This document shows positions 35,064 to 44,778 of a stretch of DNA of 64,000 nucleotides, one piece after another (position 1 is the stretch's first letter; each line of letters opens with the position of its first letter). The translations under genes were made by a program, and so were the position numbers. Under the pieces are notes generated by a model. That model did not search any database. It was given only the letters and a program-made list of their open reading frames with translations, and had not been told where the DNA came from. Location of the stretch: assembly GCA_018061025.1 (NCBI GenBank), contig JAGOUY010000006.1:36425-100424 (forward strand), given 5' to 3'. Source of the DNA: Patescibacteria group bacterium (GTDB lineage: Bacteria; Patescibacteriota; Patescibacteriia; 2-12-FULL-60-25).

Positions 35064-36653
35064 TTAACGAGGGAGAACACGATACAAGCGCTCTCTCCCA
35101 AACGCTCCAACCTCTAACACTTCAAGACCGAGTCCACGCAGGTCATCCCGCTCACGCTGAGAGAACGGCCGAGCAAATATCCCGACGTCTACCTGAGCTT
35201 CAGAATCGTGCACAAGCCGCGCGATCTCCTCTAACGAAGGCCGTGGGGAAACCGCTCTAAACGAGGAGGAAAAAACCTTGTCAGAACGGTCAGAAATAAT
35301 CACGCTTCCTTTAGGAAATAGGGCAAGAGCCTGCTCATGGATGTCGGCATACCGTATGAGTTCCGTGCGTGTCGCCACAACACCCTCATCGTCTTTGAGG
35401 GTGACCGCATAGATCCCAAAGCCACAAAGACTAATCACCAATAAACTCGCAAGCCAAGCAAACTCCTTACGTCCACGATACGCCTCGAACAAATAGGCGA
35501 CCGCAACCCCGATCAGAGGAGCGAGCGGAAGGAGATACCGCAAAAAAGAATTTCCTACCGTCACAGCCCCAGGCCGAACATGGTCTTGGTAGACACCACT
35601 TCCGTACACAATCAGAAGGCTAAACACCGTCCACGCCGAGATCCAGAGAAGCGGAGTAGAGAGGGCTTGTTTATAGCTCACCCGATTCCGTTTGAACGTG
35701 GAAAGATAGCTTGCTAAAGCAGTCCCGAGCAACAACCAAAAAGGCCATAGGAACGCTTGGGTAAAGGACTGGAGATTCCACCAGATCGCTCGCGGATGGA
35801 TCCCAAACGGAAAGATTCTCTTAATCGTTATAGGAGAATCACTAAGAACCATTTTAGTATTCAAAGGCAGATTATCCCCTATCCAATACCCTACCCTCCA
35901 CCAATGGCCGTAGACAGATTGATTCAAGGCAAAGAACAGAATGAATACGCCGAGCGCCGTCAGACAGAAAGGCAGGAAATATCTTTTCGTTCGAGGAAGT
36001 TCCGACAGTTTCCAAATCCACCACGGCAGTATCCAAATGAGCTCGATCGGTCGAATGATCGCCGTAACCCCCATCAAGATACCTGCGAGAAAGGAATAGC
36101 GCACCTGGCGTTTCGTAAGATCCAACACCCATAGACTCCATAAAAAAGCAGACAGAATCGCTGGGTTAGGAAAGAGTGCTCGGTTTGCATATAAAAGCAC
36201 CATCGGGGTGGCAGCCATGATCAGCACCCCGACCGCGGCGGAATGACAAGAGAACCGTTGTCGCAACAACCGATAAAAAGGATAGAGTCCGGACAAAAAC
36301 CACACCCAAGCCATCCAAGGCAAGACACTTCTCCCAAACAGTGCGACCCAAGGGCTCAAGACCAACGGCCAACCCAAGAATCCAACCGGCACCAGCGCGG
36401 TTCCCTGACTGACCCAACTCCGCGGATGCAGCCAGGGGTACGCCACCGCCAACGACTCTTCAACTCTCGGGCTTTGTCTAGAGGCAAGGCGTTCTGCTAC
36501 AAGCGCCACGGCCGTCTCATCAGGCGAAGCGTATTTCCCACGAAACGCGAATGGCAACACAAGAGACGTGATACAAAGACACGCTACCAAAAAGCCTATC
36601 CCTATCCAAGGAAGGGATGGCCAAGATGACGGTTTGAGAGACACGCGCTGCAT
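35064..36653 (-). CDS. GT-C-type (PMT/GT39-like) membrane glycosyltransferase
   Basis: A 529-residue integral membrane protein with about ten helices. Near the N-terminus YASPDETAVALVAERL carries an acidic pair in the first outer loop, as in dolichyl/undecaprenyl-phosphate mannose-protein mannosyltransferase-like enzymes. A soluble ~90-residue tail follows the last helix. I infer transfer of a lipid-linked sugar outside the membrane; the acceptor is unknown. An upstream TTG at 36668 is in frame, but the ATG at 36653 is preferred. It is divergent from the secreted protein at 36668. Confidence 0.65.
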   Translation of the reverse strand: MQRVSLKPSSWPSLPWIGIGFLVACLCITSLVLPFAFRGKYASPDETAVALVAERLASRQSPRVEESLAVAYPWLHPRSWVSQGTALVPVGFLGWPLVLSPWVALFGRSVLPWMAWVWFLSGLYPFYRLLRQRFSCHSAAVGVLIMAATPMVLLYANRALFPNPAILSAFLWSLWVLDLTKRQVRYSFLAGILMGVTAIIRPIELIWILPWWIWKLSELPRTKRYFLPFCLTALGVFILFFALNQSVYGHWWRVGYWIGDNLPLNTKMVLSDSPITIKRIFPFGIHPRAIWWNLQSFTQAFLWPFWLLLGTALASYLSTFKRNRVSYKQALSTPLLWISAWTVFSLLIVYGSGVYQDHVRPGAVTVGNSFLRYLLPLAPLIGVAVAYLFEAYRGRKEFAWLASLLVISLCGFGIYAVTLKDDEGVVATRTELIRYADIHEQALALFPKGSVIISDRSDKVFSSSFRAVSPRPSLEEIARLVHDSEAQVDVGIFARPFSQRERDDLRGLGLEVLEVGAFGRERLYRVLPR

Positions 36654-36667
36654 GATATAGTAAGCCA

Positions 36668-38131
36668 ATGCGAAGCTCCATCTATTATCGAGCCCTAGCG
36701 GGAACGATGCTCTTACTTGCCACTACGATACAACCCTTGGGCGTCCTCGCACAAGCAACCTCCTCTACCCCGGATATTTTTGTCTTAGATGAGAGCTTTC
36801 AGCCAGAACGTGTCCTCGATGATAGTGATATCTTTGAGATTGGTGGGATGGATAAGGCAGATATCCAGACATTCCTTAATGATCGAGGCACTCTTGGGAT
36901 GCTACGCCTGACAGATATAGACGGGATCGAAAAACCCGTAGCAGATATCATCTGGCGCGTTTCAATCACTTATACCATCAACCCTAAATATCTTCTCGCT
37001 CTGTTACAAAAAGAACAGAGCTTGATCGAAGATAAAAATCCTTCCCAAAAACAGTTCGATTGGGCTACTGGGTACGGGGTATGCGACAGCTGCGCCAAAG
37101 ATGACCCCGCCATCCAAGAGTTTAAAGGGTTTGCTAAGCAGCTAGATTGGGCCGCCAAACAACACCGCGAAAAATACCTGCAACAAATTCTCCTCAATGG
37201 AAAAACGATTGCGGGTTACGCCCCTGGAAAAGCAAGTATGGTAGATGGTCGAACCCTGATCCCAGAAAACACGGCGACCGCTATGCTTTATAGTTACACC
37301 CCGCATATCGCGGGCAACATGAGCCTCTGGCGTATCTGGCGTCGTTGGTTTGGCCTCACCTTTCCGGATGGAACCATCGTGCAAGGCAATAGCTCAAAAC
37401 AAATCTACCTCATTCGCTTTGGAGAAAAGCGTCCCTTTAAGAGTCGCGCCGTCGCCGCCTCCATGATCAATCTCGATAAAATCGTTCCGGTTGACGACAG
37501 TCGCTTAAGCAACTATCCGGACGGTAAACCCTTCTCTTTTGCCAACTACTCGCTTGTAAGCGCCGACGAGAAACGATACTTGATCGATGGACAAAAAAAA
37601 CGGCTCATCCTAAACAAAACGGTATTCGAACGACTTGGCTTCAACGAAGATGAACTCATTGAAACAACCTCAGAAGACCTGACCGCCTACGAAAACGGAG
37701 CAGATATCACGCTCGCAAGCGCCTATCCTACCGGCCTTCTCGCCAAAGACGCCAAAGGAACCCACTGGTATATAGAGAATGATACGCGACGACTCATCTC
37801 ACACCCTTCTCTTCTCGCCACCTATTTCCGCAGCCAACCTGCCCGTCTCTTAAGTGCCAAACAATTAGCCGCTCTTCCCGTTGCTGACCCGTATCGCGTC
37901 CGTGATGGCGAACTTGTCCAAGCCACAAAAGAAAAGGCCGTCTACGTCATAGAAAATGGCATTCGCCGTCCTATCCCAAGCGGAGAAATTTTCGAAGAAC
38001 TCGGCTGGAAATGGAAAAACGTTGTCGTCCTACCAGAAACCTTGTTGAAGCAGTATCCTATAGGAGAACCTGTAGACCCACATAAAAATCCTCTCATCTT
38101 AGCCCAACAAGATCAGATCCTCGCTCCTTAA
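36668..38131 (+). CDS. secreted protein with lysozyme-like domain and C-terminal repeats
   Basis: A 487-residue exported protein with a signal peptide (YYRALAGTMLLLATTIQPLGVLAQA). Residues ~90-170 (PKYLLALLQKEQSLIEDKNP, QFDWATGYGVCDSC) resemble the lysozyme-like module found in many CPR secreted proteins. Residues ~240-470 contain repeated ~70-residue units with hydrophobic-basic signatures (YLIRFGEKRPFKS, YLIDGQKKRLILN, WYIENDTRRLISH, YVIENGIRRPIPS), probably wall-binding beta units. A cell-wall-associated role is inferred. Confidence 0.7.
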   Translation: MRSSIYYRALAGTMLLLATTIQPLGVLAQATSSTPDIFVLDESFQPERVLDDSDIFEIGGMDKADIQTFLNDRGTLGMLRLTDIDGIEKPVADIIWRVSITYTINPKYLLALLQKEQSLIEDKNPSQKQFDWATGYGVCDSCAKDDPAIQEFKGFAKQLDWAAKQHREKYLQQILLNGKTIAGYAPGKASMVDGRTLIPENTATAMLYSYTPHIAGNMSLWRIWRRWFGLTFPDGTIVQGNSSKQIYLIRFGEKRPFKSRAVAASMINLDKIVPVDDSRLSNYPDGKPFSFANYSLVSADEKRYLIDGQKKRLILNKTVFERLGFNEDELIETTSEDLTAYENGADITLASAYPTGLLAKDAKGTHWYIENDTRRLISHPSLLATYFRSQPARLLSAKQLAALPVADPYRVRDGELVQATKEKAVYVIENGIRRPIPSGEIFEELGWKWKNVVVLPETLLKQYPIGEPVDPHKNPLILAQQDQILAP

Positions 38132-38152
38132 CCGCATCCCTCTGACTTCTCT

Positions 38153-38944
38153 ATGATCGTCTTCTCGGCCATCGTGCCGCATTCTCCTCTGCTTATCTCA
38201 ACCCTCGGCAAAGAGCATCGGGATAAGCTTGCGAATACCCTCAAAGCCTACGATGAGCTTGAGCAAACCTTATACGCCTCCCGTCCGGATACGCTCGTCA
38301 TCATCTCTCCTCACGCCCAGATGTATTCAGATGCCTTCAGTGGCAATTTACATGACACATTTGAAGGGGTCTTAAAAGAATTTGGCGACCACGGTACCCA
38401 GGTCAAAGCCAAGGCAGACTTCCTCCTCCTCGACCACATTCATCGCGGCATGCGCGAACAACAAATCCCCTTTACCCTCACGAGCCAACCGGAACTTGAT
38501 TACGGCTTCACCATCCCGCTTCTGCTTTTAACCCGCAATCTTCCCAACTGGAAATTGGTACCGCTTGCCCCCTCCCTCCTAGCCCCCCAAGCGCATTACG
38601 AATGTGGGCGTCAACTCGGACAAATTCTACAACAAGAGAACGGCCGCATCGCCCTCATCGCCTCCGCCGATCTCTCTCATCACACCAACACCCAAAGCCC
38701 CCATGGAGAAACCCCCGAAGGCGTGCTCTTTAACAAAACCGTACGTTCAGCCATTGTAACTCGTCATCACGCCGAACTCCTCGGCATGGAAGCCGATCTC
38801 TGTAAAAAAGCGGACCAATGCGGTTACCAACCCATCGTTATGCTCATGGGCGCGCTCGAAGATGTAAATGGCAATATGCGTGAGCTTTGTTATGAAGCCC
38901 CATTTGGTGTGGGATACATGACCACTGTGTTTGAGCAGACCTAA
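38153..38944 (+). CDS. Memo/LigB-like protein (AmmeMemoRadiSam B family)
   Basis: A 263-residue member of the class III extradiol-dioxygenase/Memo fold: MIVFSAIVPHSPLLI holds a metal-type His, then LVIISPHAQMYSDAFSG, LDYGFTIPLLLL and LIASADLSHHTNTQSPHG. Homologues (LigB, Memo, AMMECR1-associated proteins) bind iron or copper. No AMMECR1 or radical-SAM partner gene is seen nearby, so this is an isolated member. It is followed eight bases later by priA. Confidence 0.82.
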   Translation: MIVFSAIVPHSPLLISTLGKEHRDKLANTLKAYDELEQTLYASRPDTLVIISPHAQMYSDAFSGNLHDTFEGVLKEFGDHGTQVKAKADFLLLDHIHRGMREQQIPFTLTSQPELDYGFTIPLLLLTRNLPNWKLVPLAPSLLAPQAHYECGRQLGQILQQENGRIALIASADLSHHTNTQSPHGETPEGVLFNKTVRSAIVTRHHAELLGMEADLCKKADQCGYQPIVMLMGALEDVNGNMRELCYEAPFGVGYMTTVFEQT

Positions 38945-38952
38945 AAAGAACC

Positions 38953-40668
38953 ATGTCCTTCGCCTATGTTATCCCGGTTATGCGTACACCCCTCGGCATC
39001 GAGGGGTTTGATTATCATATTCCGGCTGACATCGCGGTAGAGGTCGGGGATCTCGTCACCGTCCCCTTCCGAAGAGGGAACCTGATAGGAATCGTAGCCG
39101 AAATACGCGCGACCTCGGCGTTTGCGAGCCGAGCTCTTCCCCTTAAAGGTCACTACGCCAATCTCCACCTTCCCTCCGCCCTCATTGATCTCATCCAAGC
39201 CACCGCCGCCCGCACCTTTTCTTCTAAGCCAGCCGTCTTAAAAAGCTGGTTGCGCTCGCTCCCCAAAAAACCTCCTACCCTCACCCTTCTTCCTCGTCAG
39301 ACAAAAGAGCACGGCTTACAAGCAGATTGGCAGGCTGGTGCCGGCGAAGAACTCATCCATCGCGCCCAAGAATATCAACAAAAGAAACGGGTCCTCATCG
39401 TCACTCCCTGGATGACGCGTGCCGAACTCCTCCATGCCAATATTCCCGGCTCACATCTCTTACATAGTGATATTTCTGATGGAGATGCCTTTCGCGCCTG
39501 GACAGGGTTTTTGTCTCAATCCACAGGCTGTTTAGTCACGAGCAAAATCGGAGCCTGGTTAGCCGTAGCGAGTGACGTCGTCCTCCTTGATGAACCCGAA
39601 CAAGACGACCATAAACAAGACGACCTCGCGCCTCGCTATGACGCACGTAAAGTCTTGTTATTCTGTGCACAGCAAGGAATGACACGCATCGAGAGTCTCG
39701 GCCTTACCCCACCCCTACACGCCCAAACCCCTCCGCCAGAGATCGAACATAAACCTCGACTGCATATCCATCATCCACAAGGCAAATCCCCCATCCCCCT
39801 CATACAAGCTGATTCCTTCACGGCTTTAACCGAACATGAAGGACCACGCATCATCATCCATGCCATTCGCGGATCATTAGCGCGTCTCACCTGTCGTGAT
39901 TGCCAATGGCAAGCAACTTGCCCCATCTGTACCGGCGGCCTTGGAGCCGATAGCAAAGGGGCTATTTGTAGACGCTGTCACAAACACTTCCCCATGCCAG
40001 ACCAGTGTGGAACATGTGGAGGGGTAGATTTAAGCAAAAGCTTGCCCGGGATCGAACGCTTAGACGCAATCTGGCAAAAAAGCTGCCCAGAAACGACGGT
40101 CGAATGGCGTGATACCACCGCCAAAGAACTAGAAAAACCCTTTCCGCTGGGTTGTCTTGTCGTCGTCACCGAAGCTAGCCTCTTAGGCGGTGGAGAAGAT
40201 ATACGACGACGTGAACGACAGTGCATCGCCATCCGACGCTTAGCAGATCGCGTTCAACAAGCGAACGGCGAACTCATTCTACAATGCCGTGAGGATCTGG
40301 CAGGACAAATACAAGGCTGGATGACCCAAACTGGTATGCAAGCCTTTGTCGAACAAGAACGACAAGAACGTCAGACGTTTCTCTACCCTCCTGCCGCCCG
40401 GATCGTGAAAGTCGTCATCAAAGGCTCAGAAGAAACCGCCAACAAATGGCTAAAACAAGCCCAAACATGGCTCAAGAACACATCTCTGCGTACAGGTGAA
40501 TGGCGTGGTCCCTTCGCCCCTGAATACCAACCCGCCTCACGTGGGATACGTCATATTCTTCACTTGATTCTCCCCCCTCAAACCTCAGAAGCAGAGCTCC
40601 TAAGTGCCTTGACCCCGTGCGCACAAAACGCCATCATAGACCTTGACCCAATCGCGTTTTTACGCTAA
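38953..40668 (+). CDS. PriA-like protein without a Walker A motif
   Basis: PriA restarts stalled replication forks. The N-terminal 3'-DNA-binding domain (VIPVMRTPLGIEGFDYHIP, LVTVPFRRGNLIGIV) and the zinc-binding region (CRDCQWQATCPIC, CRRCHKHFPMPDQCGTCGG) are well preserved, as is the C-terminal domain (ERQTFLYPPAARIVKV). The helicase core is degenerate: no GxTGSGKT is visible, and the DEEH motif reads DEPE although HKQDDLAPRYDARKV follows normally. The protein (571 residues) is ~160 shorter than E. coli PriA. It may load the primosome without unwinding. Confidence 0.85.
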   Translation: MSFAYVIPVMRTPLGIEGFDYHIPADIAVEVGDLVTVPFRRGNLIGIVAEIRATSAFASRALPLKGHYANLHLPSALIDLIQATAARTFSSKPAVLKSWLRSLPKKPPTLTLLPRQTKEHGLQADWQAGAGEELIHRAQEYQQKKRVLIVTPWMTRAELLHANIPGSHLLHSDISDGDAFRAWTGFLSQSTGCLVTSKIGAWLAVASDVVLLDEPEQDDHKQDDLAPRYDARKVLLFCAQQGMTRIESLGLTPPLHAQTPPPEIEHKPRLHIHHPQGKSPIPLIQADSFTALTEHEGPRIIIHAIRGSLARLTCRDCQWQATCPICTGGLGADSKGAICRRCHKHFPMPDQCGTCGGVDLSKSLPGIERLDAIWQKSCPETTVEWRDTTAKELEKPFPLGCLVVVTEASLLGGGEDIRRRERQCIAIRRLADRVQQANGELILQCREDLAGQIQGWMTQTGMQAFVEQERQERQTFLYPPAARIVKVVIKGSEETANKWLKQAQTWLKNTSLRTGEWRGPFAPEYQPASRGIRHILHLILPPQTSEAELLSALTPCAQNAIIDLDPIAFLR

Positions 40669-40684
40669 GATACGCCCTCCTCCC

Positions 40685-41176
40685 ATGCCCACCTTCCCTC
40701 TCGTCACAATTCCAACTCCTACCTTACGCGAACGCTCGCGGGAGCTTGAAATAACAGAAATTACCACCCCTGATTTTCAGCAATTTTTAGATACCTTAAT
40801 AGAAACAATGTTTGTAGAAGATGGCATTGGCATTGCGGCTCCCCAAGTTGGAAAGAACATTCGTGCCATCATCGTCAACCTAAAAAAAGAAGGCGCAACC
40901 GCGTTTATCAATCCAGAGATCACCAAAGCTTCAGAAACAATGATCGTCGGCGAAGAAGGTTGCTTAAGTGTCCCTGGGAAATACGGCAACGTGCAGCGCC
41001 ACAAACGCGTCACGCTACGAGCTTTGACCCGTCATGGTCGCAAGGTAGAAATGGAAGTCAGCGGTTTATTCGCCACCGTGTTCCAACACGAAATCGACCA
41101 CTTAGATGGCATCCTCTATATCGACCGTGCCTTCGAAGTCTTTGATAGAGCTACGGGAAAGCAAGTTACCCTTTAA
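40685..41176 (+). CDS. def: peptide deformylase
   Basis: This metalloenzyme removes the formyl group from nascent proteins. The three motifs are clear: GIGIAAPQVG, EEGCLSVPG with the metal-binding Cys, and QHEIDHLDGIL with the HExxH zinc/iron site. The ATG at 40685 starts MPTFPLVTIPTPTLRERS, the usual N-terminus; an upstream in-frame start lies within priA. With fmt nine bases later it forms the standard def-fmt pair. Confidence 0.97.
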   Translation: MPTFPLVTIPTPTLRERSRELEITEITTPDFQQFLDTLIETMFVEDGIGIAAPQVGKNIRAIIVNLKKEGATAFINPEITKASETMIVGEEGCLSVPGKYGNVQRHKRVTLRALTRHGRKVEMEVSGLFATVFQHEIDHLDGILYIDRAFEVFDRATGKQVTL

Positions 41177-41185
41177 TAATCTCCT

Positions 41186-42118
41186 ATGCCGCATCGCGTC
41201 TTATTTTTTGGGAGTGCCTCTTTCTCTATTTCGTTACTCGAAGGCCTCGCCCGCGATACGCGTTTCGAAGTCATTGGGGTTGTGACCCAACCAGACCGAC
41301 CGGTTGGCCGCAAAGGCACGCTTACGCCCCCACCCATCAAAACCGCCGGGATCAATTTGGGGATCAAAATATTTCAATACGAAAGTGTAAAATTGCCAGA
41401 AGTTATCGAAAAATTAAAGGCGTTGTCCCCTGATCTCCTCATCGTCGCAAGCTTCGGCCAAATTATGCCGCAAGCCCTTTTAGATAGCGCTCCTCGCGGC
41501 GCCATCAATTTCCACTGGTCTCTCCTGCCTAAATACCGTGGCGCTTCCCCCATTCAAGCTGCCCTCATCAATGGAGAAGAAAAAACGGGGGCAACCATCA
41601 TGCTCATGGACGCCAAAATGGATCACGGAGCGATTCTCGCCCAATTCGAAGAACCCATCAGCTCGGATGATACGTCCGACGCCCTCTATCATAGACTCGG
41701 AACACTCGGCGCTCCCCTCCTCGCAGATACCGTCATCAACTACATAGAAGGAAAGATTCTCCCTACCAAACAAGACCACTCCCAAGCCACTTTCGTAAAA
41801 CTCCTGTCCCGTGATGATGGCAAGCTCGATCCAACGTTGCATACAGCCACCGAACTCGAACGCCGCGTCCGCGCCTACCAACCCTGGCCAGGCACCTTTT
41901 TAGAATTACAGGGAAAACGCCTCAAAGTCCTCAACGCCTCCGTCGGCAAAATGACGAATGCAGCCCCCGGCTCAACCATCGAACAAGACCATTTTCCTGC
42001 CATCATCTGTAAAGATGGATCCGCTCTGCTCCTGCAAGAAGTCCAACCCGAAGGAAAAACGCCTATGTCTGGGGGATCTTTTCTCCAAGGACAACGTTCC
42101 GTATTTGTTAAAGGTTAA
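41186..42118 (+). CDS. fmt: methionyl-tRNA formyltransferase
   Basis: The enzyme formylates Met-tRNA(fMet) using 10-formyl-THF. INFHWSLLPKYRGASPIQAAL contains the catalytic Asn and His, and GATIMLMDAKMDHGAIL carries the catalytic Asp. The C-terminal OB-like domain is present (RAYQPWPGTFLELQGKRLKV). 310 residues is the normal length. It pairs with def, which reverses the modification. Confidence 0.97.
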   Translation: MPHRVLFFGSASFSISLLEGLARDTRFEVIGVVTQPDRPVGRKGTLTPPPIKTAGINLGIKIFQYESVKLPEVIEKLKALSPDLLIVASFGQIMPQALLDSAPRGAINFHWSLLPKYRGASPIQAALINGEEKTGATIMLMDAKMDHGAILAQFEEPISSDDTSDALYHRLGTLGAPLLADTVINYIEGKILPTKQDHSQATFVKLLSRDDGKLDPTLHTATELERRVRAYQPWPGTFLELQGKRLKVLNASVGKMTNAAPGSTIEQDHFPAIICKDGSALLLQEVQPEGKTPMSGGSFLQGQRSVFVKG

Positions 42119-42168
42119 GAATTTTTGATGTTTTTCGTAAAAGTGTCTCGCCGTGCTACCCTCTGCCC

Positions 42169-43500
42169 ATGTCAAAACAGCTAGACCGAAATCCCATCTT
42201 CAGCAAAGCTTTAGACTTGATGGAAAACGGTAAACCGTTCGTCTTCATCACAGGTCGAGCCGGTACCGGAAAAAGCACATTGCTGCGAACCTTTCGTGAA
42301 GAAAGCTCGCTCGTGTTTCCAGTACTCGCACCAACCGGGGTCGCCGCCTTAAACGTTGGTGGAGAAACCATCCATCGTTTTTTTCGCTTTGCGCCCGGTA
42401 TGAGCATGAAGGATGCCAAACGTCGTGGCTTCTCTCGTCGGGAAGACCCACTTTTGAACAAGATCGACGGCTTTATCATTGATGAAATTTCGATGGTGCG
42501 CGCCGATCTCCTTGATTGTATGGACGTTTTCTTACAGGCCGCCCTCGGTACTCCTGCACCTTTTGGCGGAAAACGCATCATCGCGATTGGCGATTTAGCC
42601 CAACTCCCCCCTGTTCTCACCCGGCACGAACAAGAAGCCTTCCTCAAAGCCTACGAAACCCCCTACTTCTTCTCGGCACGCGGAACACAAACCCTCCTGG
42701 CCACTTCTCAAGTCGATTTCATTGAGCTTGAAACGGTCTATCGCCAAACAGACCCAGAATTCATCCGCTTATTAAACAGCATTCGCGACCAACGACCAGA
42801 AAAAGAAGATCTTCAGGCCATCAATGCGCGTTTTGGAAAGGTTCACGCGAAGCAAGACCACGACATCATCTTAACCACCACCAATGATCAAGCAGATCGC
42901 ATCAACCAAGAACATCTCTCGGCCATCAACAAACCCGCCTTCACGTATAACGCCATCATGGATGGGGATTTCCAGGTCAAAGACGCTCCCACCGATGAAG
43001 CTCTCGTCCTCAAACAAGGCGCGCGCGTCATGTGCATCGCCAATGATATCGGGGGAAGTTACGTGAACGGCAGCCTTGGCACTATCAAAGACTTAGATGA
43101 ACTCACGGTAACCGTAGAACTAGACAATGAAACAACCGTCACCTTAGGGACGCACGCCTGGACCCTCTTCCAAAGTAAATACGATGAAGACACCCACACC
43201 CTCGTCCAAGAAAAGCTTGGCAGCTTCGCTCAGATCCCCTTACGCCTGGCCTGGGCCGTCACCATCCACAAAAGCCAAGGCAAAACCTTCGATAAACTGA
43301 TTATCGATCTCGAGCGCGGCGCCTTCGCCCACGGCCAAATCTACGTTGCCCTCAGCCGCTGCCGCAGCCTAGAAGGGATTACGCTTACGAAACCCATCCA
43401 ATCCCACCATATACACGCCGACCATTCCGTGGGAGAATTCCTCACCTGCCTACGAGAGCAAAGACCATTTCTCTTAAAAGGACAAACCTCCCTCATCTGA
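42169..43500 (+). CDS. PIF1/RecD2-like ATP-dependent helicase
   Basis: A 443-residue superfamily 1B (5'-3') helicase of the PIF1 group. Motif I is FITGRAGTGKSTLL, followed by LAPTGVAALNVGGETIHRFF, IIDEISMVRADLLD and IIAIGDLAQLPPVL. The end has WAVTIHKSQGKTFDKLIIDL and GQIYVALSRCRSLEGI. It would process R-loops, G-quadruplexes or stalled forks. No accessory domains follow the core. Confidence 0.92.
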   Translation: MSKQLDRNPIFSKALDLMENGKPFVFITGRAGTGKSTLLRTFREESSLVFPVLAPTGVAALNVGGETIHRFFRFAPGMSMKDAKRRGFSRREDPLLNKIDGFIIDEISMVRADLLDCMDVFLQAALGTPAPFGGKRIIAIGDLAQLPPVLTRHEQEAFLKAYETPYFFSARGTQTLLATSQVDFIELETVYRQTDPEFIRLLNSIRDQRPEKEDLQAINARFGKVHAKQDHDIILTTTNDQADRINQEHLSAINKPAFTYNAIMDGDFQVKDAPTDEALVLKQGARVMCIANDIGGSYVNGSLGTIKDLDELTVTVELDNETTVTLGTHAWTLFQSKYDEDTHTLVQEKLGSFAQIPLRLAWAVTIHKSQGKTFDKLIIDLERGAFAHGQIYVALSRCRSLEGITLTKPIQSHHIHADHSVGEFLTCLREQRPFLLKGQTSLI

Positions 43501-43520
43501 TCCCTACCCCTCTTCCTTTA

Positions 43521-43711
43521 TCTAGTGCTCCCATTGAATTGATATCCAATAAAATTCGCACGGGTGACACGAAGGCGGATCCCTTCCCACGCGCAGCCGA
43601 AACGTTATGCTCTCCTTTGCGGAGTGTAGTCGAGCATGGGAAGGTGCCGCAGTGGCAGGACCCGTTCGAACAAACATAAGGATCAATTCAATAGGAGCTC
43701 ATCGCCTACGT
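43521..43711 (+). repeat. hairpin element B
   Basis: Arms at 43527-43547 and 43680-43699 match over about 19 bp with a mismatch and a 2-base bulge. The flanks are TCTAG on the left and CATCGCCTA on the right, as in A, C and D. The ~130-base core is different and has its own nested stems (CCTTCCCA/TGGGAAGG, ATGCTC/GAGCAT, CTCC/GGAG, CGGGT/ACCCG). It occupies the gap between the PIF1-like gene and the ABC ATPase. Confidence 0.65.
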
Positions 43712-43753
43712 CGTCTTTTCCGCCCGAAGGGCAAATAACTTTATTTTAAACAT

Positions 43754-44494
43754 ATGTTCCCCGCCCTCCATCTTGAAAACCTCCACAAAACCTTCCCTCC
43801 GCGCAATAAAGGCGGTGAATTATTAAAAGCTGTGCAAGGACTCACACTTGAAATCCAACCTGGAGAAATCTTCGCGCTCCTCGGACCAAACGGCGCTGGT
43901 AAATCAACGACGATCGGCATGATTTCGGGACTCGTCCGTCCTACCGAAGGGAGCGCACAGGTATTTGGAAAAGATGTCACGCTCGACTATAAAGCCACCC
44001 GGCAAATGGTGGGCCTCGTCCCACAAGAAGTAAACTTCGACCCCTTTTTCACGCCTCGCGAAGCCCTCGACATCCAAGCCGGGCTCTTTAACGTCGAGAA
44101 AAAAGACCGTTGGACCGATGAAATTTTAAAACGCTTGTCCCTCACTTCCGTGGCCGACACCTCTGTCAGAAAGTTATCCGGCGGCATGAAACGACGCCTC
44201 CTGGTGGGCAAAGCCTTAGTCCACCGTCCAAAACTCTTGATCTTGGACGAGCCAACCGCAGGGGTAGACGTCGAACTCCGTCGCGAACTCTGGGACTTCG
44301 TCCGCGAACTCAACCAAGCCGGAACAACCATCCTCCTCACCACCCACCACATGGAAGAAGTCGAAGCCCTCTCCGGCCGCATCGCCATCATGGCCAAAGG
44401 CCAACTCAAAGCCCTCGACACCCTCCAAGGCCACAAACAAACCACGGGATTAGAAAGATTAGAAGATATTTATTTAAAATACACCTCAACCTAG
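43754..44494 (+). CDS. ABC-2 exporter ATP-binding protein
   Basis: A 246-residue ATPase. Walker A GPNGAGKST, Q-loop LVPQEVNF, signature LSGGMKRR, Walker B LLILDEPTAGVD and the H-loop TTHHMEE are intact. It energises the ABC-2 permease encoded 284 bases downstream. The substrate (drug, lipid or polysaccharide) cannot be told. Element C lies between the two genes. Confidence 0.94.
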   Translation: MFPALHLENLHKTFPPRNKGGELLKAVQGLTLEIQPGEIFALLGPNGAGKSTTIGMISGLVRPTEGSAQVFGKDVTLDYKATRQMVGLVPQEVNFDPFFTPREALDIQAGLFNVEKKDRWTDEILKRLSLTSVADTSVRKLSGGMKRRLLVGKALVHRPKLLILDEPTAGVDVELRRELWDFVRELNQAGTTILLTTHHMEEVEALSGRIAIMAKGQLKALDTLQGHKQTTGLERLEDIYLKYTST

Positions 44495-44527
44495 CCTCCC
44501 TCCCATCCCCCTCCCTTCTTCTCCCCA

Positions 44528-44712
44528 TCTAGGGCTCGCACCCCAGCTATTTTTTCTCCCTACAGCTGTCTGAGCAAGGAGACATTCCCCCGTTAAGGTC
44601 GCGCGCGGCTGCAGGGGGTGGCTCCGGTCCGCCATAAATAGCTTTGGCGGAATGCGAGTTCTGTAGGGAGAAAAAATAGCTGGGGTGCGAGCCCATCGCC
44701 TATATATCACTA
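44528..44712 (+). repeat. hairpin element C (perfect 34-bp arms)
   Basis: The arms 44532-44565 and 44661-44694 are perfectly complementary over 34 bases. The core (95 bases) holds GAGCAAGGAGACA, a CCCCC/GGGGG stem, TGGCTCCGGTCC, a CCGCCA/TGGCGG hairpin and AATGCGAG. Element D has the same core with compensatory changes but different arms. Left flank: pyrimidine tract plus ATCTAGG. Right flank: CATCGCCTATATATCAC. It sits inside the ABC operon. Confidence 0.78.
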
Positions 44713-44778
44713 TCCAATCACCATCGACCCAACCCCTCCAACTCCCCTTATCAGGGGAGAGTATAAATAAACTATTTT

